A stretch of 64,000 bases of DNA from Asanoa sp. WMMD1127. GTDB taxonomy: Bacteria > Actinomycetota > Actinomycetes > Mycobacteriales > Micromonosporaceae. The position numbers and the translations under genes were made by a program. Shown in pieces: positions 15,550 to 27,681 of this stretch. The notes under the pieces were generated by a model. The model searched no databases. It had not been told where the DNA came from and saw only the letters and a list, made by a program, of their open reading frames with translations. Numbering within the stretch: position 1 is the stretch's first letter; each line of letters starts with the position of its first letter. Location of the stretch: NCBI RefSeq assembly GCF_029626225.1, contig NZ_JARUBP010000001.1, positions 1,674,001 to 1,738,000 on the forward strand. The letters run 5' to 3'.

Positions 15550-17102
15550 CCCGGAGCCAGCCCCGGAAACCGGGCGCGGCAGGCGGACGTCACGACGTCA
15601 TACGGCGCACCGTGGGCCGACAGGGCGGCGACCAGCGTGTCGACGGCCGCGGCCAGCGGGTCCTCGTGGGCGGCCGCGGTGACGACCGGGAACGCCATCG
15701 CCTGCCGTGAAGCGTTCGGCGTACCCGTCGGGGTCGTCACCACTGTTTGCGGGACCCGCGGGTCGGACCACAACCGCTCCCACGCACGCTCGGGCTGATC
15801 GAACGGCGGTGGCAGCGGGCCGTCGCCGTCGAGGGCGTCGAGCCCCGCCGCGATCCAGTCGATGCCGGCCAGGCCCGCGATCGCGCACGCCTGACGAGCG
15901 GCCCAGCGGGCGACCACCCGCTGCTCCACCGGCGGCGCGTCGGCCAACGCGTCGAGCAGCTCACGGTCCAGGTTGGACAACGCCCAGGCGTTGGCGGGCA
16001 GGCGGCGCACCCGCTCACTGGGCACCTTCCCGCCCCACGTCCGCGCCAAGCTGCGTTCCTTGCTCTGCCGCAGAGCCTCGGCCTTGGCCGCGCTCTCCGC
16101 CTCCCGCGCCGCGAACTCCGCCAGCCACGGCAGTGGCGCCGTCCACCCGGCGATGGCCCGGTCGAGCAGGTAGTCCCAGACCAGGCCGAGCAGGACCGCG
16201 TGCGACGCCGGCACGTCGCGATGGACGACGGTCAGGCCGTGGAGGCCCGCCTCGATCGCGACCTGGCTCGGACGCGGATCCGGCACCTGACCCGAGCCCG
16301 CGATCCAGCGCCATTCGGCGGCGAAGGCAGTGCCGCCGGCCGGTCGCGCCGGGGTCAACCGCACCGCGAGATCGCCGACGGGCAACACCAGGACGTCGGC
16401 TGAGACCAGGAAGCCGAACCGGTGGGCGGCCTCCCGCACCACGTCGGCAGCGATGCCGGCCGGCACGTCCCGGTTCCGGCGCACGGTCACCACGGACTCG
16501 TCGACCTGCGCGCCCCGCGGGGCGGCGAAGCGGCGCAGGGCCTCCTCGCGCGGGTCCGGGGCGGCCAGGGCAGCCAGGGACGACAGCGCCCAGGTGGCGG
16601 CGCGACCCGGCGGCCGGTCCGGCCACTCGAACCCCGCGACCTGGTCCGCCCGGGTCGTCACGTGGCCCAGATCCTCGTCGACCGGCCACACCACGATCTC
16701 GTGCTGCTCGGGCCGCCCGGGCGGGGCGGGGACATCCTCGTAATGACGGTCACGCGCCCGCGCGCGTACCCGGAGCAGACCCGGTCGACCGACGGGGATG
16801 TCCGCGAACTCGTCGGGACAGTCACCCATGAGCCCTCGCACGGTGATCCGGCCGTCCGGACACCACAGTGTCGCCTCCGAGACCGCGTCCCACTCGTCGG
16901 CGTCCGGCCCCGGCGGTTCGGTCAGGACCTGGACGGCCACCTCGACCTCGCCGGTGTGCGGGCCCGTCAGCACGGTGAGCTCATTGCGCCCGGTGCGGTG
17001 CACCAGCCGGTCCCCCACCGTGTAGAGGGCCAGGTTGCCGATGCGCGCCTCCCAACCCGCGGCAACCTGGAGCTGGTGGTGGGAGACGAAGACGCGGGCC
17101 AA
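15546..17102 (-). CDS. Conserved hypothetical protein, third gene of operon
   Basis: A 518-aa soluble protein that I do not recognise. The N-terminal ~130 residues are beta-rich and end in motifs such as DEFADIPVGRPGLLRVRARARD. The centre (180-300) holds ADQVAGFEWPDRPPGR and a long Ala/Arg helix. The C-terminal half contains a basic helix with LARTWGGKVPSERVRRLP, then a helical tail. No signal peptide or membrane segment is evident. The frame opens at a TTG 3 bp after the preceding stop, consistent with translational coupling to the HTH-membrane protein and the DUF574 methyltransferase upstream. Confidence 0.6.
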   Translation of the reverse strand: MARVFVSHHQLQVAAGWEARIGNLALYTVGDRLVHRTGRNELTVLTGPHTGEVEVAVQVLTEPPGPDADEWDAVSEATLWCPDGRITVRGLMGDCPDEFADIPVGRPGLLRVRARARDRHYEDVPAPPGRPEQHEIVVWPVDEDLGHVTTRADQVAGFEWPDRPPGRAATWALSSLAALAAPDPREEALRRFAAPRGAQVDESVVTVRRNRDVPAGIAADVVREAAHRFGFLVSADVLVLPVGDLAVRLTPARPAGGTAFAAEWRWIAGSGQVPDPRPSQVAIEAGLHGLTVVHRDVPASHAVLLGLVWDYLLDRAIAGWTAPLPWLAEFAAREAESAAKAEALRQSKERSLARTWGGKVPSERVRRLPANAWALSNLDRELLDALADAPPVEQRVVARWAARQACAIAGLAGIDWIAAGLDALDGDGPLPPPFDQPERAWERLWSDPRVPQTVVTTPTGTPNASRQAMAFPVVTAAAHEDPLAAAVDTLVAALSAHGAPYDVVTSACRARFPGLAPG

Positions 17103-17105
17103 ACG

Positions 17106-17405
17106 TCAGCGCCTGGGTGGGGCGAGCGACGCCAAGATGGGCAGGGCGATCGCCGCAGCGATGAGACCCAGGACGACCGCGAAACCGGTCCGTGCGCCGA
17201 GCACCTGGAACAGCGACCCGGTCAGGACGCCCAGGCCCACGGCCACCAGGACCCGCGTCCCGGGGACCTGGAGGCCGGTGGGCGGCAGGTGGAGGTCCAC
17301 GATCGACTCCACCCTGGCCGGATCGACGCCGAAGCGGGCGGCGATCACGCTGACCGGTTGGCCGGCCGCGTACGCGGCCAGGATGTCGTCCTCGGGGACG
17401 GGCAT
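17106..17405 (-). CDS. Small HTH protein with two C-terminal membrane segments
   Basis: A 99-aa protein. Residues 4-38 form a homeodomain-like helix-turn-helix (DDILAAYAAGQPVSVIAARF, then GVDPARVESIV). Residues 53-95 contain two hydrophobic segments (VLVAVGLGVLTGSLFQV and FAVVLGLIAAAIALPIL). A membrane-anchored DNA-binding or protein-binding adaptor is plausible. The ATG overlaps the stop of the upstream methyltransferase by one base (TGATG), so translation is probably coupled. Confidence 0.65.
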   Translation of the reverse strand: MPVPEDDILAAYAAGQPVSVIAARFGVDPARVESIVDLHLPPTGLQVPGTRVLVAVGLGVLTGSLFQVLGARTGFAVVLGLIAAAIALPILASLAPPRR

Positions 17406-18220
17406 CAGGGCTTGCGGCCCACGCCGCCGTAGTGGGGGACCTCCTCGGCCGACTCGCCGGCGTCCGGGTGCCACTGCGAGCAGCTGACCACGCCCGGCTC
17501 GACCATCTCGAGGTCGCCGAAGAGGCGGGCCACCTGGTCGGCACTGCGCAGCACCATCTTGGCCGCCGGACCCTCGTTCCACAGGCGCAGCGCCTCGGTC
17601 ATGACCGGGCCGTTGACCTCGGTGGTCGGGTGGGAGATCGTCACGAAGCTGCCGGACGGGAGCGCGGCGACCAGCCGGCGCACCAGGTCGGCGGCCTCGT
17701 CGTCGTCGGGCACGAAGTTGAGGATGCCGAGCAGCATCACCGCGATCGGCTGGTCGAAGTCGAGGGTCCGCTTCGCGCCCTCGATGATCGCCTCGGGGTC
17801 GCGCAGGTCGGCGTCGAGGTAGTCGGTGCTGCCCTCCGGGTGGCTGGTCAGCAGCGCGCGGGCGTGCACCAGCACCATCGGGTCGTTGTCGACATAGACG
17901 ATGCGGCTGTTGGGCGCCACCGACTGGGCGACCTCGTGCGTGTTGTTGGCGGTCGGGATGCCGGTGCCGACGTCGAGGAACTGCCGGATCTTCTCGGTGC
18001 CGGCCAGGTGACGCACGGCCCGGCCGAGGAACGCCCGGTCGGCCCGCGCCGACCCGACCATCTCGGGGACCATCGCCAGGATCTGGTCGGCCACCGCCCG
18101 GTCGACCTCGAAGTTGTCCTTGCCGCCGAGCCAGTAGTTCCAGAGGCGCGCCGAGTGCGGGATGCCGGTGTCGAGCTGGGCCACCGACTCACTGTCCGAA
18201 CCGGACACCTTGACCTCCAT
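17405..18220 (-). CDS. S-adenosyl methyltransferase, DUF574 (Methyltransf_19) family
   Basis: A 271-aa SAM-dependent methyltransferase of a family abundant in actinomycetes. The hallmark N-terminus HSARLWNYWLGGKDNFEVDR is followed by motif I FLDVGTGIPTANNTHEVAQ, an acidic VYVDNDPMVLVHARALL, and late ISHPTTEV. Substrates of this family are mostly unknown. It is the first gene of a three-gene minus-strand operon and diverges from the SEC-C gene. Confidence 0.9.
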   Translation of the reverse strand: MEVKVSGSDSESVAQLDTGIPHSARLWNYWLGGKDNFEVDRAVADQILAMVPEMVGSARADRAFLGRAVRHLAGTEKIRQFLDVGTGIPTANNTHEVAQSVAPNSRIVYVDNDPMVLVHARALLTSHPEGSTDYLDADLRDPEAIIEGAKRTLDFDQPIAVMLLGILNFVPDDDEAADLVRRLVAALPSGSFVTISHPTTEVNGPVMTEALRLWNEGPAAKMVLRSADQVARLFGDLEMVEPGVVSCSQWHPDAGESAEEVPHYGGVGRKP

Positions 18221-18323
18221 CGTGGGCAGTTCAGGCTGTTGCGCGAGAGACTATCGGGTCTGGTGAGACCAGAGCTAGGCGCGGGGAGACACGCATAACA
18301 GTTGATCAGCCGCCGGACCGACG

Positions 18324-18329
18324 TACGGT
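18324..18329 (+). promoter_or_regulatory. -10 element for leaderless SEC-C gene
   Basis: TACGGT fits TANNNT and lies 7 nt before the GTG at 18337. This spacing would put the transcript start at the start codon. Confidence 0.45.
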
Positions 18330-18336
18330 GAAAGTT

Positions 18337-19326
18337 GTGCAGACAAGAAACGTGCTGACCAGTGCCGACCTCGAAGACCTGCGTCGTTCGGCGCTCGGCA
18401 TGGCCGACCCGCTCGGCGTGGCCGCGGACCTGGCCGAAGCGGTCGACGAGGGCCGGCTGGCCGAGCAGGCGGACGCCGGTTTCGCGCTGACGCTGGCAGC
18501 CGAGATCGCCGAGGTGCGGTCCAGGCTCGACGCCGCGCTGCAGTACGCCGAGCGGGCCGTCGCGGCGTACCCGGAAGAGGATGCTCCCGGGTTCGGCTTC
18601 GCCAGCGCCCTGCGGGCCCGCATCCTGTTCCGTCTCGGCGGCCGCGACGACGAGGCGATGGCCGCCGTGACGGCGCTGCGCCCCCTGCTCACCGAGCAGC
18701 CGGACGCGCCGGCCTACGTGAGCGCCGCGCTGGACGCCGGTGGCCGCACCGCGACCGCCGAGGAGTGGCTGAGCGAGGCGGCCGACACGTTGCTCGGCGA
18801 CCGCGCCGACAGCGCGGAGGTCGGCTCGACCGAGGCGCCCGGCGTCGCGTTCTTCCTCCTGCAGCAGCGCCACCGCGTGCGCCGCGATCTGAACCTGCCG
18901 CACGACCGCCAGGACGATCTCGCCGACCGCCTCGAGGCGCGGCTGACCCAGCGTGGCGACGACCGGTCACCGTCGGAGGCGGACCTGCTGTTCTTCCCGA
19001 AGGCGGAGTTCGACCGGCTGGATCCGGCGCTGGCCGAGACGTTCGGCGCGGACTGGGACGAGCACCGCGCGCGCCTGGAGCGGCACCTCGTGCGGCAGGC
19101 GGGCCCGGGCCTGAGCGTGCTGCGCGCGTCGGCCGAGGGCCTGACCGGCTACGCGCGCGGCCGCGAGGGCGACCCGACCGACCACGACATCCAGGCGCGG
19201 TACGCCCAGGAGCTGTCCGCCCAGCCTGGCGCCCACATCCCGTGGCCGCCGGAGCGCAACGCGGCCTGCTGGTGCGGCTCGGGCCTCAAGTACAAGAAGG
19301 ACTGCCTGCCCCGCTCACGAAGCTAG
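18337..19326 (+). CDS. TPR-like protein with degenerate C-terminal SEC-C zinc motif
   Basis: A 329-aa soluble protein. The first ~140 residues are helical, TPR-like pairs (EQADAGFALTLAAEIAEVRS, LDAALQYAERAVAAYPEE). The C-terminus ends in CWCGSGLKYKKDC, a SEC-C zinc-binding motif in which the third Cys of the usual CxC-x8-CC has become Asp. The role is probably as a protein-interaction module. GTG 18337 fits a leaderless promoter; an alternative GTG lies at 18328. The stop codon touches the left arm of an inverted-repeat element. Confidence 0.75.
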   Translation: MQTRNVLTSADLEDLRRSALGMADPLGVAADLAEAVDEGRLAEQADAGFALTLAAEIAEVRSRLDAALQYAERAVAAYPEEDAPGFGFASALRARILFRLGGRDDEAMAAVTALRPLLTEQPDAPAYVSAALDAGGRTATAEEWLSEAADTLLGDRADSAEVGSTEAPGVAFFLLQQRHRVRRDLNLPHDRQDDLADRLEARLTQRGDDRSPSEADLLFFPKAEFDRLDPALAETFGADWDEHRARLERHLVRQAGPGLSVLRASAEGLTGYARGREGDPTDHDIQARYAQELSAQPGAHIPWPPERNAACWCGSGLKYKKDCLPRSRS

Positions 19327-19489
19327 GGTCTATTTGGTAAGTGGGGTCGGAGCGAGGCGAGGCCCAGGCGTCGGCTGGGGCCGCACCGGGCGCGGCCGGA
19401 TACCGGTGTTGTATGTGGCCGTGACCGGCGTGGTTCCAGGCGGCGCCTGGGCCTCGCCGCAGCCCGGCTCCATTTACCAAACAGACCCT
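19325..19489. repeat. 165-bp element bounded by ~58-bp imperfect inverted repeats (MITE-like or bidirectional terminator)
   Basis: The left arm (19325-19382) opens AGGGTCTATTTGGTAA. The right arm (19432-19489) ends with the complement of AGGGTCTGTTTGGTAA. The arms match at most positions over ~58 bp and share an identical 15-base core (GGCGAGGCCCAGGCG). The middle is unrelated GC-rich sequence. The left arm overlaps the SEC-C stop codon and the right arm contains the last five codons and stop of the GGDEF gene. No open frame is carried inside. The ends resemble short terminal repeats of IS5-type elements, but no target duplication is clear. Confidence 0.6.
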
Positions 19490-21624
19490 GAGGGCTCCCG
19501 CGGCGAGAGGTCGCCGATCAGGCCTTCGGTTTCCAGCGCGAGGAAGACATCGGCCACCGCCGGGTCGAACTGGGTGCCGCGGCCGCTCTCGATCTCCGCG
19601 CGGGCGTCCGGCACCGACAGCGCCGGGGCGTACGGGCGGTCGGCGAGCATCGCGGCCCAGGCGTCGGTGACCGTGACGATCCTGGCCTCTATCGGGATCT
19701 GTTCGCCGGCCAGGCGGCGCGGGTAACCGGTGCCGTCGAAGCGCTCGTGGTGCGCGCCCACGACGGCCGCCAGGTCCGGGCGGTGGCCGAGCTCGTCGAG
19801 CAGCCGCGCGCTCTCCCCCGGATGGCGGCGCAGCTGCTCCCACTCCACCGGCGTCAGCGGCGTCGCCTTGCGCAGCACGGAGTCGGCGACGGTCACCTTG
19901 CCGATGTCGTGCAGGCGGCCGGCCGCCGCGACCCGGCGCAGGGCCGTCATGTCCAGGCCGAGCCGTTCCGCCACGAGCAGCGACCAGCGGGACACCGCCG
20001 TGCTGTGCTCGTGCGGGCTCAGCTGCGCGTCGATCCGGTCGGCCAGCCAGACCAGACCGATCGGCAGGTCCGGGTCGGACTCCACCGGGTCGCTGAGCAT
20101 GCCGGCCGCGACGACCCGGTTGCGGCCCGTGGCCTTGGCCCGGTAGAGCGCCGTGTCGGCGTCGTGCACCAGACCGTCGGGCTCGGTCGCCGGACGGGCG
20201 TCCCGCGTGCCGGCGGTGGCAACGCCGAGTGACGACGTCAGGGTCACGGTGCGGCCTTGGCCGACACCCACCGCGCCCCGGGCGATCGCCTGCCGGATCT
20301 GCTCGGCGATCTCGACCGAGACCTCTTCGTTGACGCCGGGCAGCAGGCAGCCGAACTCCTCACCGCCGTACCGGGCCACCACGTCGCTGGCCCGCACCGC
20401 GCCCCGGATGCGTTCGGCGATCTGGGCCAGCACGACGTCGCCGGCCGGGTGGCCGTAGCCGTCGTTGACCTTCTTGAACTCGTCGAGGTCTATCAGGATC
20501 AGGCTGAGCGGCGTGCCGGCCCGTTCCGCGCGCTCGGCCTCGATCCGCAGCATCTCCTGGAAGAAGCGTCGGTTGTAGACACCCGTCAGACCGTCGGTGA
20601 TGGCCAGCCGTTCCTGTTCGCGCAGGGCCGTCCGCAGCTGACCCGCCAGACGGGTGCGGTCGCGGATGGTGAGCAGCTGTCTGGCCAGCAGGCCGGCGAA
20701 GAGCGCCAGGAGCACCGCCAGGGTGCCGCCGGTGATCGGGCCTCCGTCGAGCCGGTCGGCGAGGATCAGGCCGGCGACGGCGACGGCCGCGACGACCAGC
20801 GGCACGGCGGTCAGGTCGCGGGCACGGTCGCGCTTGCGGGTCTCCGGTTCGGGACGGCGGATCGCCGCGACCGCGGCCAGGCTGAACAGCACCGCCTCGA
20901 TCTGCCAGCCCATGTTGATCCAGTTGCCGTCGACGTTCTGCGTGGCGATCGAGTACGCGTACACCGCGTCGGTGACACCGGCCACCGCGAACGCCGCACC
21001 GACCAGCGCTCCCCAGGCGGGCAGCCGATGCCGCCCGGCCAGGCCCACCGCCGCCAGCGTGGTGACGATGGCAACGCCGAACAACGGGTACGCGAACGCG
21101 ACGAAATCCGCGAGCCGCGGCGCCTGTGGCAGCGACGGCGAGATCGCCACCTGCCAGCCGATCGTGCCGAGCCCGAGCGCCAGCAGCCCGGCGTCGAGCA
21201 GGCCGCGAATGTGCCGCAGGTGCCCGGTGCTGCCGATGCCGACCAGGATCGCCGGGATCGCCACCACGTACGACAGCAGGTAGAACAGGTCGGCGCTGGA
21301 GACCGCCGGTGGCCCACGCTGGGCGACGTAGGTGTAGTAGACCCAGATGATCTCGCCGGCCAGCCACAGCGCGTTGGAGACCGCGAGCAGGACCCAGGCG
21401 CTGCGGGTGCGACCGGTGGTGACCACCGCCGCGACCGCCGACGCGCCGACCGCCACCACGATCGGCAGCAGGTACGGCAGGTCGACGAGCGCGGTCGACG
21501 GGTGCACCTGGGCGATGACCAGCAGGAGCACGAAGAGGACCAGCCAGGCGGCGCCGACGCCCGCAGCCCACCGCAGCACCCGGTCACGCCGGATGGCAGA
21601 GGTGAGCGAAGCGGCTTCCGACAT
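19474..21624 (-). CDS. Membrane GGDEF plus HD-GYP cyclic-di-GMP enzyme
   Basis: A 716-aa integral membrane signalling protein. Residues ~20-315 contain about nine hydrophobic helices (WLVLFVLLLVIAQV, YLLPIVVAVGASAVAAVV and others). The diguanylate cyclase domain (335-505) has an intact GGEEF at 420-424 and an RxxD inhibitory site (RASD 411-414) five residues before it. The HD-GYP phosphodiesterase domain (~525-700) keeps HDIGK at 572-576 and HHERFDGTGYP at 625-635. Both catalytic modules therefore look active, so the protein may switch between making and degrading c-di-GMP. The last codons lie within the adjacent inverted repeat. Confidence 0.92.
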   Translation of the reverse strand: MSEAASLTSAIRRDRVLRWAAGVGAAWLVLFVLLLVIAQVHPSTALVDLPYLLPIVVAVGASAVAAVVTTGRTRSAWVLLAVSNALWLAGEIIWVYYTYVAQRGPPAVSSADLFYLLSYVVAIPAILVGIGSTGHLRHIRGLLDAGLLALGLGTIGWQVAISPSLPQAPRLADFVAFAYPLFGVAIVTTLAAVGLAGRHRLPAWGALVGAAFAVAGVTDAVYAYSIATQNVDGNWINMGWQIEAVLFSLAAVAAIRRPEPETRKRDRARDLTAVPLVVAAVAVAGLILADRLDGGPITGGTLAVLLALFAGLLARQLLTIRDRTRLAGQLRTALREQERLAITDGLTGVYNRRFFQEMLRIEAERAERAGTPLSLILIDLDEFKKVNDGYGHPAGDVVLAQIAERIRGAVRASDVVARYGGEEFGCLLPGVNEEVSVEIAEQIRQAIARGAVGVGQGRTVTLTSSLGVATAGTRDARPATEPDGLVHDADTALYRAKATGRNRVVAAGMLSDPVESDPDLPIGLVWLADRIDAQLSPHEHSTAVSRWSLLVAERLGLDMTALRRVAAAGRLHDIGKVTVADSVLRKATPLTPVEWEQLRRHPGESARLLDELGHRPDLAAVVGAHHERFDGTGYPRRLAGEQIPIEARIVTVTDAWAAMLADRPYAPALSVPDARAEIESGRGTQFDPAVADVFLALETEGLIGDLSPREPSGSVW

Positions 21625-21684
21625 CTTGCCCAGTTAACGCCTCACAGGGAGTGCGACCAAGGGATGCGGAGCGTGACCCCCAAC

Positions 21685-22134
21685 TCAGCGGGTCACGGCG
21701 AACATGTAGCAGCCGTAAGACACGTTGCGACTGTGAATCCGGTCCACCGAAGGGTCGGCGAGCATGGCGGCGAGCTCCGCCTCGGGGTCGGCGCCGTCGT
21801 GCACCCGGGTGGCGGGGTGGATCCAGCCCCGCGCGTCGTAGGCCCGCAGCACCTGCCGGCGCCCGCGGAAGTCGGCCGGATAGCCCGGTTCCGGACCGGT
21901 CGGGCAGGACGCGGCGTGTGCGAAGACCGGACCGATCTCGCTGTACGGGCTGGCGGGCAGATCGGGCGCGTACCCGAACAGGATCAGCTCCTCCCCGGGC
22001 CGGGCGTCCCGCAGGCAGCAGCGCAGCGGCTCGCCGCCCTCCGCCACGACGGACTCGACGGGATGGCCGGAGACGTCGCGGCCGGTCCGGCGGACGTCGG
22101 TGAGGGTCTCGAGGGAAATCGCGTGGAAGTGCAT
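21685..22134 (-). CDS. DUF1203 domain protein
   Basis: A 149-aa soluble protein matching the DUF1203 family by pattern: MHFHAISLETLTDVRRTGRD, CCLRDARPGEELILFGY, SPYSEIGPVFAHA and the late RIHSRNVSYGCYMF. Function is unknown. ATG 22134 is chosen because upstream in-frame sequence is compositionally noise. A strong terminator separates it from the hydrolase and metH upstream, so it is probably transcribed alone. Confidence 0.8.
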   Translation of the reverse strand: MHFHAISLETLTDVRRTGRDVSGHPVESVVAEGGEPLRCCLRDARPGEELILFGYAPDLPASPYSEIGPVFAHAASCPTGPEPGYPADFRGRRQVLRAYDARGWIHPATRVHDGADPEAELAAMLADPSVDRIHSRNVSYGCYMFAVTR

Positions 22135-22187
22135 GACACCAGTCTTCGGGCCGGCGAGGCGGAAGGCTGGCGGGATCCGGACGCGAG

Positions 22188-22232
22188 GCTCGCCAGCCGT
22201 GCGACACGCCGACAAAGGCACGGCTGGCGAGC
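22188..22232 (-). terminator. 15-bp perfect hairpin terminator
   Basis: GCTCGCCAGCCGTGC (22188-22202) and its exact complement (22218-22232) enclose a 15-nt loop. It lies 29 bp beyond the stop of the alpha/beta hydrolase, on the minus-strand transcript that starts at metH, and would end that operon. No U-run follows, as is usual for actinobacterial terminators. Confidence 0.7.
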
Positions 22233-22260
22233 GTTGATCACGTTACGCCGTCTATGCCGG

Positions 22261-23124
22261 TCATTGCCCGCCCGTGTGGGCGATGATGGCCGGCACCACG
22301 ATCGGCCAGGCCTGGCGGGGCGGATGCTCGTGGCCGGCGCCGGGCACCGGGACGAGCCGGGCGCCGGGGATCTCGCGGGCCAGCGCCTCGCCGTGCGGCA
22401 ACGGGAACATCGGGTCCTCGGTGCCGTGCAGCACCAGGGTCGGGGCGGCGATGTCGGCCATCGTCTTGTCGGACGCGGGCCCGTTGTCGAGGATCCAGTG
22501 GTTGGTCTGGCTGGCCGCGAAGTCGGTGGTGCGGTCGTAGGAGCGCTCCACCAGCACCCGGGCCTCGGCCGGGCTCAGCGTCGCCGAGCCGCCGAACGTG
22601 GCGAGGTCGCTCACCACCCGGTCGATCGCGGCCGCGCGGTCGGTCCAGTCCGTGGCCGGTTGCTCGGCGCCGAACAGCGCCTGGATCCGCTCGGCCGGCG
22701 GCGGCAGCGGGGCGGCGCCGTCCGGGCGCGCCAGCGCGGGGCTGGTCGCGATCAGCGTGATCGACGCCACCCGGTCGGGGTGCATGACGGCGGTCTCCTG
22801 CGAGATCCCGCCGCCGCCCGAGACGCCGACGAAGTGCGCCCGGTCGACACCGAGGCCGTCGAGCACCCCGAGCGCGTCGGTGGTCAGCTCCACACCGGTG
22901 TAGCCCGGCTGGCCGGTGGGATAGCTCGTCGACCGGCCGGTGTCGCGGTGGTCGTAGCGGATCACGAACCGGCCGGCCTCGGCGAGCGCGGCGCAGAACT
23001 CCGGCTCCCAGAAGTCCATGGAGCTGGCGGCGCCGGCGATCAACAGGATCGCCGGGTCACCCGGGTTGCCGAGCGTGTCGACGCAGAGCGTGGCGTCGCC
23101 CACCGGCACCATCCGCTCGGCCAC
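22261..23124 (-). CDS. Alpha/beta hydrolase, metH-linked
   Basis: A 287-aa cytoplasmic hydrolase with oxyanion region LLIAGAASSMDFWEPE, RYDHRDTGRS, nucleophile elbow GVSGGG (Ser102), acid in LVLHGTEDPMFPL and His in PGAGHEHP. The substrate is unknown; the set of motifs resembles the aclacinomycin-methylesterase/haloalkane-like branch. It begins 3 bp after the metH stop on the same strand, so the two genes are almost certainly one transcript, although a functional link to methionine synthesis is not obvious. Confidence 0.88.
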   Translation of the reverse strand: MAERMVPVGDATLCVDTLGNPGDPAILLIAGAASSMDFWEPEFCAALAEAGRFVIRYDHRDTGRSTSYPTGQPGYTGVELTTDALGVLDGLGVDRAHFVGVSGGGGISQETAVMHPDRVASITLIATSPALARPDGAAPLPPPAERIQALFGAEQPATDWTDRAAAIDRVVSDLATFGGSATLSPAEARVLVERSYDRTTDFAASQTNHWILDNGPASDKTMADIAAPTLVLHGTEDPMFPLPHGEALAREIPGARLVPVPGAGHEHPPRQAWPIVVPAIIAHTGGQ

Positions 23125-23127
23125 CGG

Positions 23128-26748
<3,621 letters not shown>

Positions 26749-26833
26749 CGCCGCGTTCCCTCCGGTCGCTGACCGCCCCCTGACCGATCACTGGAGCGAC
26801 CGTCGAGAATACCCGGGTCGGATGTCATCAGAC

Positions 26834-26849
26834 CTCTGGCAGCCCAGAG
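26834..26849. terminator. Short hairpin between ABC operon and metH
   Basis: CTCTGG-CAGC-CCAGAG is a perfect 6-bp stem with a 4-nt loop in the gap after the ABC permease stop and before metH on the same strand. It may end the MarR-ABC transcript. Confidence 0.4.
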
Positions 26850-26859
26850 TGTGAGCGGA

Positions 26860-27681
26860 CTATCGCGCCAAACGCGCGAGAAGTCCGGAAGCGGCCGCGA
26901 TGCCCACGGCGGTCGCGACGACCAGCACGCCGAAGTCGAGCGGCAGCCGGGCCGGCGTGCCGATCAGCAGTCCCCGCAGGGCCTCGACCATGTAGCTCAA
27001 CGGGTTGACGTGGTTGACCAACTGGAGCCAGCCCGGCATCAGCGACACCGGATAGAGCGCGTTGGACGCGAAGAACAGCGGCATCATGATCGCCTGGCCG
27101 ATGCCCATCATCCGGTCCCGGGACAGCACCAGACCCGCGATCGTCACCGACAGGCAGCAGAAGAACGCGGCCCCGAGCAGCACGACCACGATCACGCCGA
27201 GCAGTTTGAGCGGGTTGATGGTGAACCGGACCCCGAGCGCCTCGGCGATCGCGTAGACGACGACCGCCTGGGCCAACCCGCGTACGCCCGCCGCGAACGC
27301 CTTGCCCGTGACCAGCGCCGCCCGCGGCGTCGGGGTGACCATGAGCTTGGCCAGCACCCCGGCGTCGCGTTCCCAGATGATCTGGATGCCGTAGAAGATC
27401 GAGACGAACAGCACCGACTGGGCCAACACGCCCGGCGCGAGGAAGTCGAGGTAGGGCACCCCGCCGGTCGGGATCACGTGCAGCTTGGTGAACGTGACGC
27501 CGAAGATGACCAGCCAGAGCGCCGGCTGCACGGCCCGGGTGATCAGCTCGCTGCGGTCGTGGGAGAGCTTCTGGATCTCGACGATGCACAGAGCGAAAAC
27601 CCGCGACAGGATCAGCCGCGGGCTCATCCGCCGGTCGACGTCAACCGAGCCGGCCAGCGGTGCGGCGAGTGGCACGGACAT
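26860..27681 (-). CDS. ABC-2 type transporter permease (drug/daunorubicin exporter type)
   Basis: A 273-aa inner-membrane permease with six predicted helices (PALWLVIFGVTF, VLAQSVLFVSIFYGIQIIW, VIVVVLLGAAFFCCLSVTIAG, then a final segment near LVVATAVGIAAASGLL). The segment IIWERDAGVLAKLMVTPTPR is typical of ABC-2 drug exporters. The ATG is chosen at the first Met before LAAPLAGSV, overlapping the ATPase gene by 41 bp. It partners with the adjacent ATPase, and a MarR regulator heads the operon. Confidence 0.9.
   Translation of the reverse strand: MSVPLAAPLAGSVDVDRRMSPRLILSRVFALCIVEIQKLSHDRSELITRAVQPALWLVIFGVTFTKLHVIPTGGVPYLDFLAPGVLAQSVLFVSIFYGIQIIWERDAGVLAKLMVTPTPRAALVTGKAFAAGVRGLAQAVVVYAIAEALGVRFTINPLKLLGVIVVVLLGAAFFCCLSVTIAGLVLSRDRMMGIGQAIMMPLFFASNALYPVSLMPGWLQLVNHVNPLSYMVEALRGLLIGTPARLPLDFGVLVVATAVGIAAASGLLARLAR

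Noticed and set aside
26749-26859. Possible cobalamin or SAM riboswitch before metH
   Set aside because: The gap is too short for a full cobalamin riboswitch and I see no B12 box or SAM-I-like core.
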